A stretch of DNA of 64,000 nucleotides. Source: Chromatiales bacterium (GTDB lineage: Bacteria > Pseudomonadota > Gammaproteobacteria > UBA6429 > Thiohalophilaceae). Positions 1 to 8,351 of the stretch are shown here, one piece after another. Location: the NCBI GenBank assembly GCA_027032075.1, contig JALVOC010000098.1, positions 50,278 to 114,277 of the forward strand. Direction: 5' to 3'. A model generated the notes under the pieces. It ran no database searches. It saw only the letters and a list, made by a program, of their open reading frames with translations, and had not been told where the DNA came from. The position numbers and the translations under genes are program-made. The number at the start of each line of letters is the position of its first letter. Positions within the stretch are counted from its first letter, which is position 1.

Positions 1-480
1 AAACGGTTTCCGGAAGTCAATGCCTCCATCGAGGGGAACGAGGTGGTGTATCACGGCTTTTTCGATATCGGTATCGCAGTCGGATCACCGCGTGGCCTGG
101 TTGTGCCGATCCTGCGTGATGCCGATCAGCTGGGGATGGCGCAGATCGAATCACAAATCAACCGGCTTGCAGAAAAGGCGAAGCAAGGCACGCTTGCGCT
201 GGAGGAGATCACCGGCGGTACCTTCAGCATCACCAATGGTGGTGTATTCGGTTCGCTGATGTCCACACCGATCCTCAATCCGCCACAAAGCGGCATCCTT
301 GGCATGCACAAGATCGAAAAACGGCCGGTGGTGGTGGATGACGAAATCGTCATCCGGCCAATGATGTACCTGGCGTTTTCCTATGATCACCGCCTCATCG
401 ATGGCCGGGTTGCGGTGCAGTTTCTGGTGGCCATCAAGGAAATGATCGAAGAACCAGCGAGAATATTGCTGGAAGTGTGA
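1..480 (+). CDS. sucB: 2-oxoglutarate dehydrogenase E2 (dihydrolipoamide succinyltransferase), C-terminal part
   Basis: The reading frame is open from base 1, so the gene begins outside the window and only the last 159 codons are here. They form the C-terminal half of the 2-oxoacid dehydrogenase acyltransferase domain, with the catalytic YDHRLIDG motif (active-site His) near the end and the conserved [11 protein letters not shown] and [13 protein letters not shown] segments. The enzyme moves the succinyl group from lipoyl-lysine to CoA in the TCA cycle. The wording of these motifs and the lpd gene 34 bp downstream favour SucB over pyruvate dehydrogenase AceF; without the lipoyl domains and upstream genes this rests on similarity and context. 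Confidence 0.9.
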   Translation, partial: KRFPEVNASIEGNEVVYHGFFDIGIAVGSPRGLVVPILRDADQLGMAQIESQINRLAEKAKQGTLALEEITGGTFSITNGGVFGSLMSTPILNPPQSGILGMHKIEKRPVVVDDEIVIRPMMYLAFSYDHRLIDGRVAVQFLVAIKEMIEEPARILLEV

Positions 481-514
481 TTCCAGCCTGGCTTACGGGG
501 TGCAAAAAGGGCAA

Positions 515-1939
515 ATGGAACAATTTGATGTGGTGGTAATCGGTGCCGGACCGGCCGGCTATGTGGCGGCCATCCGTTGTGCCCAACTGGGGTTGCGGAC
601 GGCCTGTGTCGATCAATGGCTGGACGCGGAGCAGCAGCCGCTGCTGGGGGGGACCTGCCTGAATGTCGGCTGTATTCCCTCCAAGGTCCTGCTTGAATCT
701 TCCGAGCTGTTCGAAAAAGTGCAACACACATTTCCGCAGCACGGCATCACCTTTGACAGCGTGATGCTGGATCTGCCGCAGATGATGCAGCGCAAGGAGA
801 AGGTGGTGGCCAGTCTTACCGGCGGGGTGGCGGCACTGTTCAAGGCCAACGGGATTACGCTCTTCAGCGGGCAGGGCCGCCTGCTGGCGAACAAACAGGT
901 GGCGGTAATGCCGCAGGAAGGGGAGGAGCAGCTGATTGCCGCGCAGCATATCATCCTCGCCCCCGGTTCCCGGCCGCGCGCGCTGGGGATCCTGCCGTTC
1001 GACGGAGAGCGGGTTGTCGATTCAACGGCGGCCCTTTCCTTCGAGTCGGTGGTGGATTCGCTTGCGGTGATCGGTGCCGGCATCATCGGCCTGGAGCTGG
1101 GCAGTGTCTGGCGCCGGCTCGGCTCGCAGGTCACCTTGTTTGAAACGGCGGATGTGCTGCTGCCGGCGATCGACAGAAGCCTGGGCAAACAGGCGCAGAA
1201 AATTTTTCAACAGCAGGGGCTGAACTTCCGCTTTGCCAGCCATGTCACGGCCTGCAAGGTGAAAAAAGACGGCGTGAAACTGCACTACAGCAACCATGAG
1301 GGTGAGCAGAGCGAGCATTTTGACAGGATCCTGGTGGCGGTGGGGCGTGTTCCCAACACGGAGGCGATTGCAGATGCGGCTTGCGGTCTGCAACTCGACA
1401 AATGGGGGCGTATCGAGGTGGATGATCAGTGCCGTACCACTTTGCCCGGCGTGTATGCCATCGGTGACGCGGTCCGCGGCCCGATGCTGGCGCATAAGGG
1501 ATCGGAGGAAGGGATGATGGTGGCGGCGCTGATTGCCGGCCAGTATGCCAGGGTGAACTATGAAGCCATTCCCTTCGTTGTCTATACCCAACCCGAACTG
1601 GCCTGGTGCGGTAAAACCGAAGAGGAGTTGAAACAGGAAGGTGCTTCGTACCGTGTTGGCACGTTTTCCTTTGCCGCCAACGGTCGGGCACGTGCCATTG
1701 GCGAAACCGCGGGCATGATCAAAGTGTTGTCCGATGCGGTCACCGATCGCGTGCTCGGCATCCACATGCTGGGCCCGCAGGTTTCCGAACTCATCGGCCA
1801 AGCCGTGCTGGCAATGGAGTTTGGCGCCAGCAGCGAGGATCTGGCGATGACGGTTTTTGCACACCCCTCCCTCTCGGAAGTCCTGCATGAAGCGGCGCTG
1901 GATGTGGATCGCCGCGCCATTCATAAACTCAGAAGCTGA
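515..1939 (+). CDS. lpd: Dihydrolipoyl dehydrogenase (E3)
   Basis: FAD-dependent disulfide oxidoreductase that reoxidises dihydrolipoamide for the adjacent 2-oxoacid dehydrogenase and passes electrons to NAD+. The N-terminus has the FAD Rossmann motif GAGPAGYVAA, followed by the redox-active GGTCLNVGCIPSK pair of cysteines, an NAD-binding VIGAGIIGLELG segment, the FAD motif YAIGDAV, and a C-terminal interface region with the HPSLSE His-Glu pair. A GTG at 500 is also in frame, but the ATG at 515 has an AAAAGGG ribosome-binding site just upstream and gives the usual N-terminus (474 aa). It probably shares a transcript with sucB. Confidence 0.95.
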   Translation: MEQFDVVVIGAGPAGYVAAIRCAQLGLRTACVDQWLDAEQQPLLGGTCLNVGCIPSKVLLESSELFEKVQHTFPQHGITFDSVMLDLPQMMQRKEKVVASLTGGVAALFKANGITLFSGQGRLLANKQVAVMPQEGEEQLIAAQHIILAPGSRPRALGILPFDGERVVDSTAALSFESVVDSLAVIGAGIIGLELGSVWRRLGSQVTLFETADVLLPAIDRSLGKQAQKIFQQQGLNFRFASHVTACKVKKDGVKLHYSNHEGEQSEHFDRILVAVGRVPNTEAIADAACGLQLDKWGRIEVDDQCRTTLPGVYAIGDAVRGPMLAHKGSEEGMMVAALIAGQYARVNYEAIPFVVYTQPELAWCGKTEEELKQEGASYRVGTFSFAANGRARAIGETAGMIKVLSDAVTDRVLGIHMLGPQVSELIGQAVLAMEFGASSEDLAMTVFAHPSLSEVLHEAALDVDRRAIHKLRS

Positions 1940-2184
1940 ATCATACGCCAGGCGTATCCATGCCGCGACGGCGCTGCCCGTTGTCGCGGGAAAAAACCTT
2001 ATTTCTAAAGTTACTTTCCGGGCTGTCGATATAATCAGATAAAGGTTAACGTATCCGGCTTCGTGCCCGAAAAAAAGAATTTACAATTGTTAAACACGGC
2101 CTTGGGTACACTGTTTCGCGTTGTATACCGCTTCTTTATCGTTGTTACCGGGCAATTTACCGAGTGCAAGGCAGGCTGACAAAA
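1940..2184. other. Intergenic region after lpd
   Basis: No gene is visible. Two inverted repeats follow the lpd stop: ATACG/CGTAT around 1944-1958, and CCGCGAC/GTCGCGG (1963-1969 with 1983-1989), the second followed by A residues rather than a T tract. They may end or protect the lpd transcript, but a standard intrinsic terminator cannot be claimed. The rest is AT-rich and should hold the promoter of the next two genes. Confidence 0.4.
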
Positions 2185-3195
2185 ATGGCTGAAAAAAAGG
2201 TTACCCGCATTGTTTTCATACTGGCTTTGTTCAGTCTGGTCTACAGCCGGCTTGTTTGGGGTGTATCCGAAACAAAACCGGTCGAACAGTTCTTTTCTCC
2301 GTTTGACGTGCCTGCGCGGGTTGCGCCGGGATGGGAGCAGAAGCCGATCAGTTACCGTGCGAATGACAAGGGTGCGGATCTCGTGGTCTCCCTGGATCAA
2401 CAGTTGTATCCGGCACTGAAAGCGCTGATTCAGCAATGGGCGAAGGCACATGCCCTGAAAGTGAAAGTCCATAGCGGCACCTGTGGCATCTCGGCGGGCT
2501 TGCTGGCGCACAAGCAGGCGGATATCGGGGGATATTGTTGTCCCCCGGGCAGAACGGACAGATTGCCCGGCCTGCAATTCCATACGGTGGGGATTTCACC
2601 ACTGGCGTTGATCACGCACCCGGACAATCCGGTGAACAATCTTAGCCTGCAGGAGGCAAAGCTGATCTTCCAGGGAGAGATTTACCATTGGACAGAGTTA
2701 CCACGCAACAATGTTCCGGGCCTGAGCAAACGCCCGGTACAACCGGTGACGCGGCTGCATTGCAAGGCCCGTCCGGGCCACTGGCACTTGTTACTCAATG
2801 ATGCCGACCAGTTCAGTCCGGACATCATCGATGTAGGCGCCATCCCGGACATGATCCGCAGCGTGGCGACAAACCGTTCGGCAATCGGTTACGAAACCGT
2901 CTGGCACATCAAAGACAATATGAAAAAAGGCAGGGTGAAAATACTGACAATCGATCATCTTGATCCTGCGGACACGAACGCACTGCTGGCGGGAAAATAT
3001 CCGCTCTATCGTACTTTCAATATCACCAGCTGGAACAGCAAGGCCGCATCCAATCCTCGGGCGAAGGAGCTGGTGCGTTATCTGCTGCAACAGGCTGACA
3101 AGTTGCCCCCTGACTTCGGCATGGTGTCCCATTCCAGATTAAAGGCGGCGGGCTGGCGTTTCCACGGGGATGAATTGATCGGAGCACCGGAATAA
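2185..3195 (+). CDS. Periplasmic phosphate-binding-like protein (PstS/PBP-like domain)
   Basis: A secreted substrate-binding-like protein of about 336 aa. Residues 1-26 form a signal peptide (basic start, then a VFILALFSLVY hydrophobic core). The mature part resembles the PBP-like domain of PstS-type proteins, with GTCGISAGLL, ADIGGYCC, an NNLSLQEAKLIFQGEIYHW segment typical of phosphate-binding-like proteins, and a C-terminal RYLLQQADKLPPDFG stretch. There are no ABC permease or ATPase genes beside it. The next gene, 9 bp downstream, is a membrane GGDEF-EAL protein, so a sensory role feeding c-di-GMP signalling is more likely than transport; that is inference. A GTG at 2164 is an alternative start; the ATG at 2185 gives the better signal peptide. 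Confidence 0.7.
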   Translation: MAEKKVTRIVFILALFSLVYSRLVWGVSETKPVEQFFSPFDVPARVAPGWEQKPISYRANDKGADLVVSLDQQLYPALKALIQQWAKAHALKVKVHSGTCGISAGLLAHKQADIGGYCCPPGRTDRLPGLQFHTVGISPLALITHPDNPVNNLSLQEAKLIFQGEIYHWTELPRNNVPGLSKRPVQPVTRLHCKARPGHWHLLLNDADQFSPDIIDVGAIPDMIRSVATNRSAIGYETVWHIKDNMKKGRVKILTIDHLDPADTNALLAGKYPLYRTFNITSWNSKAASNPRAKELVRYLLQQADKLPPDFGMVSHSRLKAAGWRFHGDELIGAPE

Positions 3196-3204
3196 GCAGT
3201 CGTT

Positions 3205-5619
3205 ATGGCGCAGAAAAAACCGTTCCATTCGTATTTAAGGAGTATTCTCAGACATTCTCCGCTTACCCTGAAGATGCTGCTGGTTACCGGGGTGATAGGG
3301 GTATCGGTATGGTTGTTTCTCGACATTGCGCAATCATACAGTCTGGAAAAGATGTTCCGGGCAAAGCTGGCGGAGGAACTCAACAGGCAGTCGGTGGTGC
3401 ACCGTTTGCGTTTCGATCATTATGTAAAACTGCATTACAAGGTGGCGGTTCTGTTTGCCGGGCAGAAAAAACTGGCCGATTATCTGAACAAACAAAACTG
3501 GAACGGGAGCGATACCCCCAAGGTAAAAACCTACCGGCGCACCCCACCCTGGTTCCCCCGCTTGTCGGTGGTGCGGGGGTTTACCCAGCCCCGAATGGTT
3601 TTGTTGCTCGATCGTCAGGGGCGCTTACGGGAGATGTACAAACCAAGAAGGGTCGACAGCCTGCCGGAAGAAATCCTCAGCAACCCGCTTTACCGGCAGC
3701 TGAGCGTCAGGCAAAGTTATTTGACCAATGTCGATGGGCGTCCCTACCTGCTCGCGACTGTGCCGATTACAGTCTCATCGAAATTTTCCGGTGCAATGCT
3801 GATGATCGTGTCGCCCATCGACGAGGCATTTCTGACTGCCTCCCAGCGGCCGGGGATGAATGATCAATTCATCGCCCTGGTCTCGGGCGATTCAAAACGC
3901 ATCCTTGTCAGCAGTCAGTCAGAATATCTGCCATCGGGAAAGACGCTCGATGAAATTTCACACGATTACCTGGTGACCGGTGAGGCGTTTTTTGATTATG
4001 GTGCCTCGGATCTGGTGATCACCCTCGTTTCCCTGATCTCCAAGGGAAAAATCGCGGCACTGACCGGTGATGTGCTGGCAACCAGCCGCCAGTACCGTGC
4101 TGTCACCGCGCTTGGTCTGATCGTTTCCTTCGCCCTCATCATGTTATGGGTGACCCGGCGGATTGGCCATCTGAACCAGCGGATAAAGGAGTTCTCAGAC
4201 CACATGGGGTTGAAACATTTTTCCAGCGGCAGGGGGGATGAACTGCAGATCCTCGAAGACAGGTTTCTGCGTCTGTCGGAACAGATTGTTGCGGAAACCG
4301 TGGCGCTGGAGCAACAGGCATTGCATGATGCATTGACCGGATTGCCCAACCGCATACTGTTGCGGGACCGGCTCGAGCAGGCGATAAAAAACCAGTCGAG
4401 AGATGAAAACAAAATTGCCTTGCTGATGATGGATCTGGATCGGTTCAAGGATATCAACGACACCCTCGGCCATCATGTGGGTGATGTCATGCTGCAAAAG
4501 GTCAGCGAAAGGTTGTTGGGGATTCTGCGGGCCAGTGATACGGTTGCCCGTCTGGGCGGGGATGAGTTTGCAGTGCTGTTACCACTGTCGGATGAGTCGG
4601 ACGCCACACAGGTGGCGGTAAAAATCTGTCATGCAATCTCACAACCGTTTGTGATCGAAAATCAGAACCTCAGTGTCGGTATCAGTATCGGTATTGTGTT
4701 GTTTCCGAGGCACGGCAAGGATCCGAATGCGCTGCTGCAAAAAGCGGATGTCGCCATGTATACCGCAAAAAACATGAAACAAGGGTATGCGATCTACGAT
4801 CCGGCCAAGGATGATTTCAGCGCGGAACGACTTTCCCTCCTGAACGATCTGCGCAGCGCCCTGCAGTTTGACGAATTGCTGCTCCATTACCAGCCAAAAA
4901 TCTGTGTCGCCACCCGGTCGGTTTGCGGGGTGGAGGCGCTGTTACGCTGGCATCATCCTGAAAAGGGGGACATCCCTCCAGACAAGTTAATCAAGATTGC
5001 TGAACAATCCGATCTGATCAACCCGATTACCTACTGGGTCATGGAACAGGCTTTGCGGCAAACCGTTGCCTGGCAGGGTTATGGTATCGACCTGGCGGTT
5101 TCGGTAAACCTCTCGGTACTCAATTTGAACGATGCCCAGTTTCCGCAACGTGTGGGGGACTTGCTGAATAAATGGAAAGTGCCGCCGGAAAAATTAAGCC
5201 TGGAAATCACGGAAAGCGCCATCATGGCGGATATCGGACAGGTGATGGATAATTTGATGTCACTCAACGAAATGGGCGTGACAATTTCCATCGATGATTT
5301 CGGCACGGGTTACTCCTCACTGGTGCATCTCAAGCATGTGCCGGTGAGTGAAATAAAAATAGAAAAATCGTTTGTCATGCACATGGATGAAAATGACAGC
5401 GATGCCGTGATCGTGCGGGCCATCATTGATTTGGCACACAATCTTGGCTTGCGGGTGGTGGCGGAAGGTGTGGAGAGCCGGAACGTGTGGGAGGTGCTGG
5501 AAGTCCTGGGGTGTGATCTGAATCAGGGTTATTATGTCAGCCGGCCGATGGCGGCGGACGATCTCCGGCACTGGCTGAAGCAGACGGACTGGAAAGTGAA
5601 GGACATTCTTTCTCGCTGA
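3205..5619 (+). CDS. Membrane GGDEF-EAL c-di-GMP turnover protein with periplasmic sensor domain
   Basis: 804 aa. One transmembrane segment near residues 22-42, a periplasmic domain of about 250 residues, and a second segment near 297-316 (LGLIVSFALIMLWV), then a HAMP-like linker. The GGDEF domain carries an intact RLGGDEF around residue 450 and the EAL domain an intact GVEALLRW near 577, plus DDFGTGYSSL and an AEGVE motif, so both diguanylate cyclase and phosphodiesterase activity are possible. It sits 9 bp after the periplasmic binding-like gene and is probably co-transcribed; that protein may present a ligand to the periplasmic domain. Confidence 0.88.
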   Translation: MAQKKPFHSYLRSILRHSPLTLKMLLVTGVIGVSVWLFLDIAQSYSLEKMFRAKLAEELNRQSVVHRLRFDHYVKLHYKVAVLFAGQKKLADYLNKQNWNGSDTPKVKTYRRTPPWFPRLSVVRGFTQPRMVLLLDRQGRLREMYKPRRVDSLPEEILSNPLYRQLSVRQSYLTNVDGRPYLLATVPITVSSKFSGAMLMIVSPIDEAFLTASQRPGMNDQFIALVSGDSKRILVSSQSEYLPSGKTLDEISHDYLVTGEAFFDYGASDLVITLVSLISKGKIAALTGDVLATSRQYRAVTALGLIVSFALIMLWVTRRIGHLNQRIKEFSDHMGLKHFSSGRGDELQILEDRFLRLSEQIVAETVALEQQALHDALTGLPNRILLRDRLEQAIKNQSRDENKIALLMMDLDRFKDINDTLGHHVGDVMLQKVSERLLGILRASDTVARLGGDEFAVLLPLSDESDATQVAVKICHAISQPFVIENQNLSVGISIGIVLFPRHGKDPNALLQKADVAMYTAKNMKQGYAIYDPAKDDFSAERLSLLNDLRSALQFDELLLHYQPKICVATRSVCGVEALLRWHHPEKGDIPPDKLIKIAEQSDLINPITYWVMEQALRQTVAWQGYGIDLAVSVNLSVLNLNDAQFPQRVGDLLNKWKVPPEKLSLEITESAIMADIGQVMDNLMSLNEMGVTISIDDFGTGYSSLVHLKHVPVSEIKIEKSFVMHMDENDSDAVIVRAIIDLAHNLGLRVVAEGVESRNVWEVLEVLGCDLNQGYYVSRPMAADDLRHWLKQTDWKVKDILSR

Positions 5620-5749
5620 ACGGCAGGAGGCGTGACGAACACCCTTTTGTTTTTTGCACGCATTCGCCCCCGCGGCCGGTCATGGAAAACGCTTTTTTCT
5701 TCATCGGCAGAGTTTCGCCGGAACTTTTCCGTCATCCATTAGTCATAGG

Positions 5750-5881
5750 TTACAGTGCAGCCAAGCACTGTATATTCCCGCAACCCTCCCTAGTGAGTGG
5801 GAATTACGACCCGGTTCCCCAAGCCGGGTGCTTATCGACCCTGGAACAGCATCAATCCCCACAAGTTCCAGGGTTTTTTTT
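5750..5881 (+). ncRNA. Candidate small RNA 1 at the spf/ersA locus
   Basis: No coding gene fits here, but a compact RNA fold does. An 8-bp stem TACAGTGC/GCACTGTA (5751-5758 with 5765-5772) is followed by ATTCCC/GGGAAT (5774-5779 with 5799-5804, loop containing CCCTCCC), ACCCGG/CCGGGT around 5809-5829 with a TTCCCC loop, and a terminator stem CCCTGGAAC/GTTCCAGGG (5839-5847 with 5865-5873) with an ATCCCC-containing loop and a T8 tract. Three hairpins expose C-rich loops able to pair with Shine-Dalgarno sequences. The RNA would run towards engB, as spf does in E. coli and ersA in P. aeruginosa. I see no clear promoter. Confidence 0.6.
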
Positions 5882-5904
5882 GCCCGATTTTCGCCCACTT
5901 GAAT

Positions 5905-5934
5905 TTACAAAGGTTCACAAAATCAGTCTGTTAG
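5905..5934 (+). promoter_or_regulatory. Putative sigma-70 promoter of small RNA 2
   Basis: TTACAA (5905-5910) and TGTTAG (5929-5934) are separated by 18 bp. A start near 5941 would lie just before the first stem of the second RNA candidate, which is what makes the match worth noting. Confidence 0.4.
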
Positions 5935-5940
5935 AGAGAC

Positions 5941-6083
5941 TCTGGGTTGGCTATGCTTCTAGCAACTGAACCGCAATGCCCTTCAGCGGCCAAGCTCAAA
6001 AGCCTGTCAGACAGGCGATTGTTCGTACCCCGGAACCAAGCTGTCCCCACATCCCAACCCCGGTTCCGGGGTTATTTTTTTTC
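5941..6083 (+). ncRNA. Candidate small RNA 2 at the spf/ersA locus
   Basis: A second structured stretch directly after candidate 1. Stems: GTTgGCTA/TAGCAAC (about 5946-5965), CCGC/GCGG (5971-5974 with 5986-5989) with a GCCC-containing loop, GCCTGT/ACAGGC (6002-6016), and a strong terminator CCCCGGAACC/GGTTCCGGGG (6028-6037 with 6062-6071) followed by a T-rich tract. The terminator loop carries TCCCCACA, a motif also in the terminator loop of candidate 1 (with one more T-A context), so the two look like sibling RNAs. The U-tract overlaps the engB stop codon on the other strand, giving tight convergence. Confidence 0.6.
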
Positions 6084-6689
6084 TTCCCCCAGCCCCAGCC
6101 AGCCGTCCAGGATTTCACGCGCCTGCTCCACCCCCGTGCCTTTCAGCGCCGAAAACAGCTGGATTGAAATCCCGTGTTGCGGGGCCAGCGTGCGCTGCAC
6201 CTTGAGCAGGGTGTTGGTGGCGGCACCCCGCTTCAGTTTGTCAGCCTTGGTGAGAAGAATATGCACCGGCAGGCCACGCCAGGTACACCAGGCCAGCATT
6301 TGCTGATCGAAGTCGGTGAGAGGGTGGCGGATGTCCATTAAAAGGATCAGGCCGCGCAGCGAGCGGCGCTCGTTCAAATAGGATTCCATCGCTTCGCCCC
6401 ACTGGCGGCGGATTCTTTCCGGGACCCTGGCGAAGCCGTAGCCCGGCAGATCCACCAGGCGATGTTCCCCGTCGAGGGAAAAAAACACCAGGTGCTGGGT
6501 GCGCCCCGGGGTCTTGCTGGTGCGCGCCAGTGATTTGCGGCGGGTGATGGCGTTCAGGGCGCTGGATTTTCCGGCATTGGAGCGGCCGGCAAAAGCGACC
6601 TCGGCGCCCTCGTCCGCAGGCGCCTGTGCGGGGTCGGGGACACTGAGTAAAAAGCGGGCATGGCGGTACCTGTCAGGATTTTGTGTCAT
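6072..6689 (-). CDS. engB: Ribosome biogenesis GTPase EngB (YihA/YsxC)
   Basis: About 205 aa, normal length for the family. The G domain is complete: G1 [10 protein letters not shown]3 DLPGYGFA and G4 TKAD, with the family-specific [10 protein letters not shown] switch I region. EngB is an essential GTPase for maturation of the 50S subunit. The ATG at 6689 is preferred to the GTG one codon upstream. Its position beside the cytochrome c5/c4-dsbA cluster and next to the small-RNA locus matches other gammaproteobacteria. Confidence 0.96.
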   Translation of the reverse strand: MTQNPDRYRHARFLLSVPDPAQAPADEGAEVAFAGRSNAGKSSALNAITRRKSLARTSKTPGRTQHLVFFSLDGEHRLVDLPGYGFARVPERIRRQWGEAMESYLNERRSLRGLILLMDIRHPLTDFDQQMLAWCTWRGLPVHILLTKADKLKRGAATNTLLKVQRTLAPQHGISIQLFSALKGTGVEQAREILDGWLGLGEEKK

Positions 6690-6730
6690 CACGTTAAACT
6701 CAGCAAACCAGTATGGAATATTCGCAAAAT

Positions 6731-6746
6731 TATGATTTATATCATA
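6731..6746. promoter_or_regulatory. FNR/Anr-like palindrome
   Basis: TATGAT-TTAT-ATCATA is a perfect palindrome that resembles the FNR consensus TTGAT-N4-ATCAA with one mismatch per half-site. It lies between engB and the cytochrome genes, about 40 bp upstream of the promoter proposed for the cytochromes. Regulation by an FNR/Anr-type protein is inferred only from the pattern. Confidence 0.35.
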
Positions 6747-6773
6747 TCCCGCATTTTGCTATACTCGAGCCGC

Positions 6774-6802
6774 TTGACCCTGCAGGGACACTGGTATATA
6801 AG
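6774..6802 (+). promoter_or_regulatory. Putative sigma-70 promoter for the cytochrome c5/c4 genes
   Basis: TTGACC (6774-6779), a 17-bp spacer and TATAAG (6797-6802) form a good sigma-70 promoter. The start would fall near 6809, giving a leader of about 105 nt before the first cytochrome gene. Confidence 0.6.
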
Positions 6803-6913
6803 TGTGCCCGCATCATCCGTTCTGGCTACGAGTTCGATAGTTTAACATGTCAGACAGTGCGGCATGGCGATGATTGACCACCTGAATATCTATGAATCTA
6901 GGAGCATTATAAA

Positions 6914-7234
6914 ATGAAAAAATTAGTCACAATTGCAGCTACTCTCACATTGATGGGTGCCGCTACTACTGTTTTTGCTGGTGGTGCCGGTGAAAAAACT
7001 TACAAGGCTGCCTGCTTTGCGTGTCATGGCACTGGTGCAGCCGGTGCACCCAAGTTGGGTGACAAGGCAAACTGGGGTCCGCGTATCAAACAAGGCAAGG
7101 ATACTTTGTATACCCATGCCCTGAAAGGTTTCAAAGGCAACAAGGGTTTCATGCCTGCCAAGGGTGGTCGTGCCGATCTGAGTGATGCAGACGTCAAGGC
7201 TGCTGTTGACTACATGATTTCACAGAGTCAATAA
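6914..7234 (+). CDS. Cytochrome c5-type monoheme cytochrome
   Basis: 106 aa. A signal peptide (MKKLVTIAATLTLMGAATTVFA) sends it to the periplasm. The mature protein has one CFACH haem site and a distal Met in the GFMPAKGG segment, both typical of class I c5 (c-555) cytochromes. It carries electrons between membrane complexes and terminal oxidases or reductases. The ribosome-binding site AGGAG lies about 9 bp before the ATG. It is followed 62 bp later by cytochrome c4, and the two are probably co-transcribed. Confidence 0.92.
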   Translation: MKKLVTIAATLTLMGAATTVFAGGAGEKTYKAACFACHGTGAAGAPKLGDKANWGPRIKQGKDTLYTHALKGFKGNKGFMPAKGGRADLSDADVKAAVDYMISQSQ

Positions 7235-7296
7235 GCGATCCAGACTCCCCGGTTTCTTAATCTCAAATCAAAAATTTTAAGGTTGGTTGATCAATT

Positions 7297-7908
7297 ATGA
7301 AGTACAACGTTCTCATCTCACTTATCGTCATGTTCGCACTGGCGGGTGGTGCCCAGGCATCCGGGAATGCCGAAGCAGGTCAACAAAAAGCGCAGAATTG
7401 TGTTGGTTGTCACGGCGTGAACGGTAACAGCAGCAATCCTGTCTGGCCCAAGCTGGCCGGTCAGGGCGCAGCTTACATTGCCAAACAGCTGGCAGATTTC
7501 AAGGCGGGTAAAAAACGCCAGGACCCGTTGATGATCGGACAGGTAGCAGGCCTTTCCGCGCAGGATATGGCGGATCTTGGTGCTTATTTTGCCAAGCAGA
7601 AACCAGCTGCCGGCACTGCCGGTGATGAAGCCAAGGCTGCACTGGGCAGGAAGATCTACATGGGCGGCAACAAGACGACGGGTGTATCAGCCTGTATGGC
7701 TTGTCATGGTCCGTCCGGGGCCGGTAATCCTCCGGCCAAATTCCCCATGCTGCGCGGACAGCATGCTCCTTACGTGGTTAAGGCGCTGAAAGATTTCCGC
7801 AGTGGTGCCCGTACCAATGATGCCGGCAAAATGATGCAAAACATTGCTGCGCATATGACCGATAAAGAAATCGATGCTGTTGCAGTTTATATGCAAGGCA
7901 TGCAGTAA
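7297..7908 (+). CDS. Diheme cytochrome c4
   Basis: 203 aa with a signal peptide ending around AGGAQA. Two similar class I haem domains follow, with CVGCH in the first half and CMACH in the second, each followed by a WPKLAGQ- or FPMLRGQ-type segment and a distal Met. Length and two-domain layout are those of cytochrome c4, a periplasmic or membrane-associated electron donor to cbb3-type oxidases. A strong terminator follows directly. Confidence 0.94.
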   Translation: MKYNVLISLIVMFALAGGAQASGNAEAGQQKAQNCVGCHGVNGNSSNPVWPKLAGQGAAYIAKQLADFKAGKKRQDPLMIGQVAGLSAQDMADLGAYFAKQKPAAGTAGDEAKAALGRKIYMGGNKTTGVSACMACHGPSGAGNPPAKFPMLRGQHAPYVVKALKDFRSGARTNDAGKMMQNIAAHMTDKEIDAVAVYMQGMQ

Positions 7909-7939
7909 TCGAATTACCGGGATTTTACTCCGGTCGTTT

Positions 7940-7969
7940 AAGGGGCGGTTTTTACCGCCCCTTATTTTT
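7940..7969 (+). terminator. Intrinsic terminator after cytochrome c4
   Basis: A perfect 10-bp stem AAGGGGCGGT/ACCGCCCCTT with a TTTT loop (7940-7963) is followed by ATTTTT. A weaker ACCGG/CCGGT hairpin lies just upstream. Confidence 0.9.
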
Positions 7970-8351
7970 GCCCGCTCGCCAGATGTGTTTTAACCTGAAC
8001 CGGTTCCTGCTGCTTTGTGAAGCGGGGTGGCTGTTATCTCCTTCTTGTTCTGAAGGGGCGAAGTAGTCAGACGGTTTATTCCGTTCCTGCGATTATTCTT
8101 GCCGCGGTCAGAGCAGCCATCCAGGATTGCCGGCTTCAGCTTCACCTTTACCCGTTGTGTTTTGTCAGGATTATCCGTTTGTGCTGACGTGCAAAAATCT
8201 GTACGGGGGGAAATTGGCTGGAACTTTTCCTCGGATTGATACACAGATTGTTATATTTACAAAATAGACGGGTTATAAATTTCTGCGGGGGACTTGCGTC
8301 AAAGCCTGGCTTTGCCTAGTCTGTCTGGAATTAATATCAGGAGAAGATTCG
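7970..8351. other. Intergenic region before dsbA
   Basis: I see no convincing gene in these 380 bases. The only structured signal is a possible sigma-70 promoter close to dsbA: TTGCGT (8294-8299), 17 bp, TAGTCT (8317-8322), followed by the ribosome-binding site AGGAGA. Confidence 0.4.

Noticed and set aside
7990..8244. 84-codon frame on the minus strand before dsbA
   Set aside because: No family similarity, no ribosome-binding site, polar low-complexity product; the region looks non-coding.
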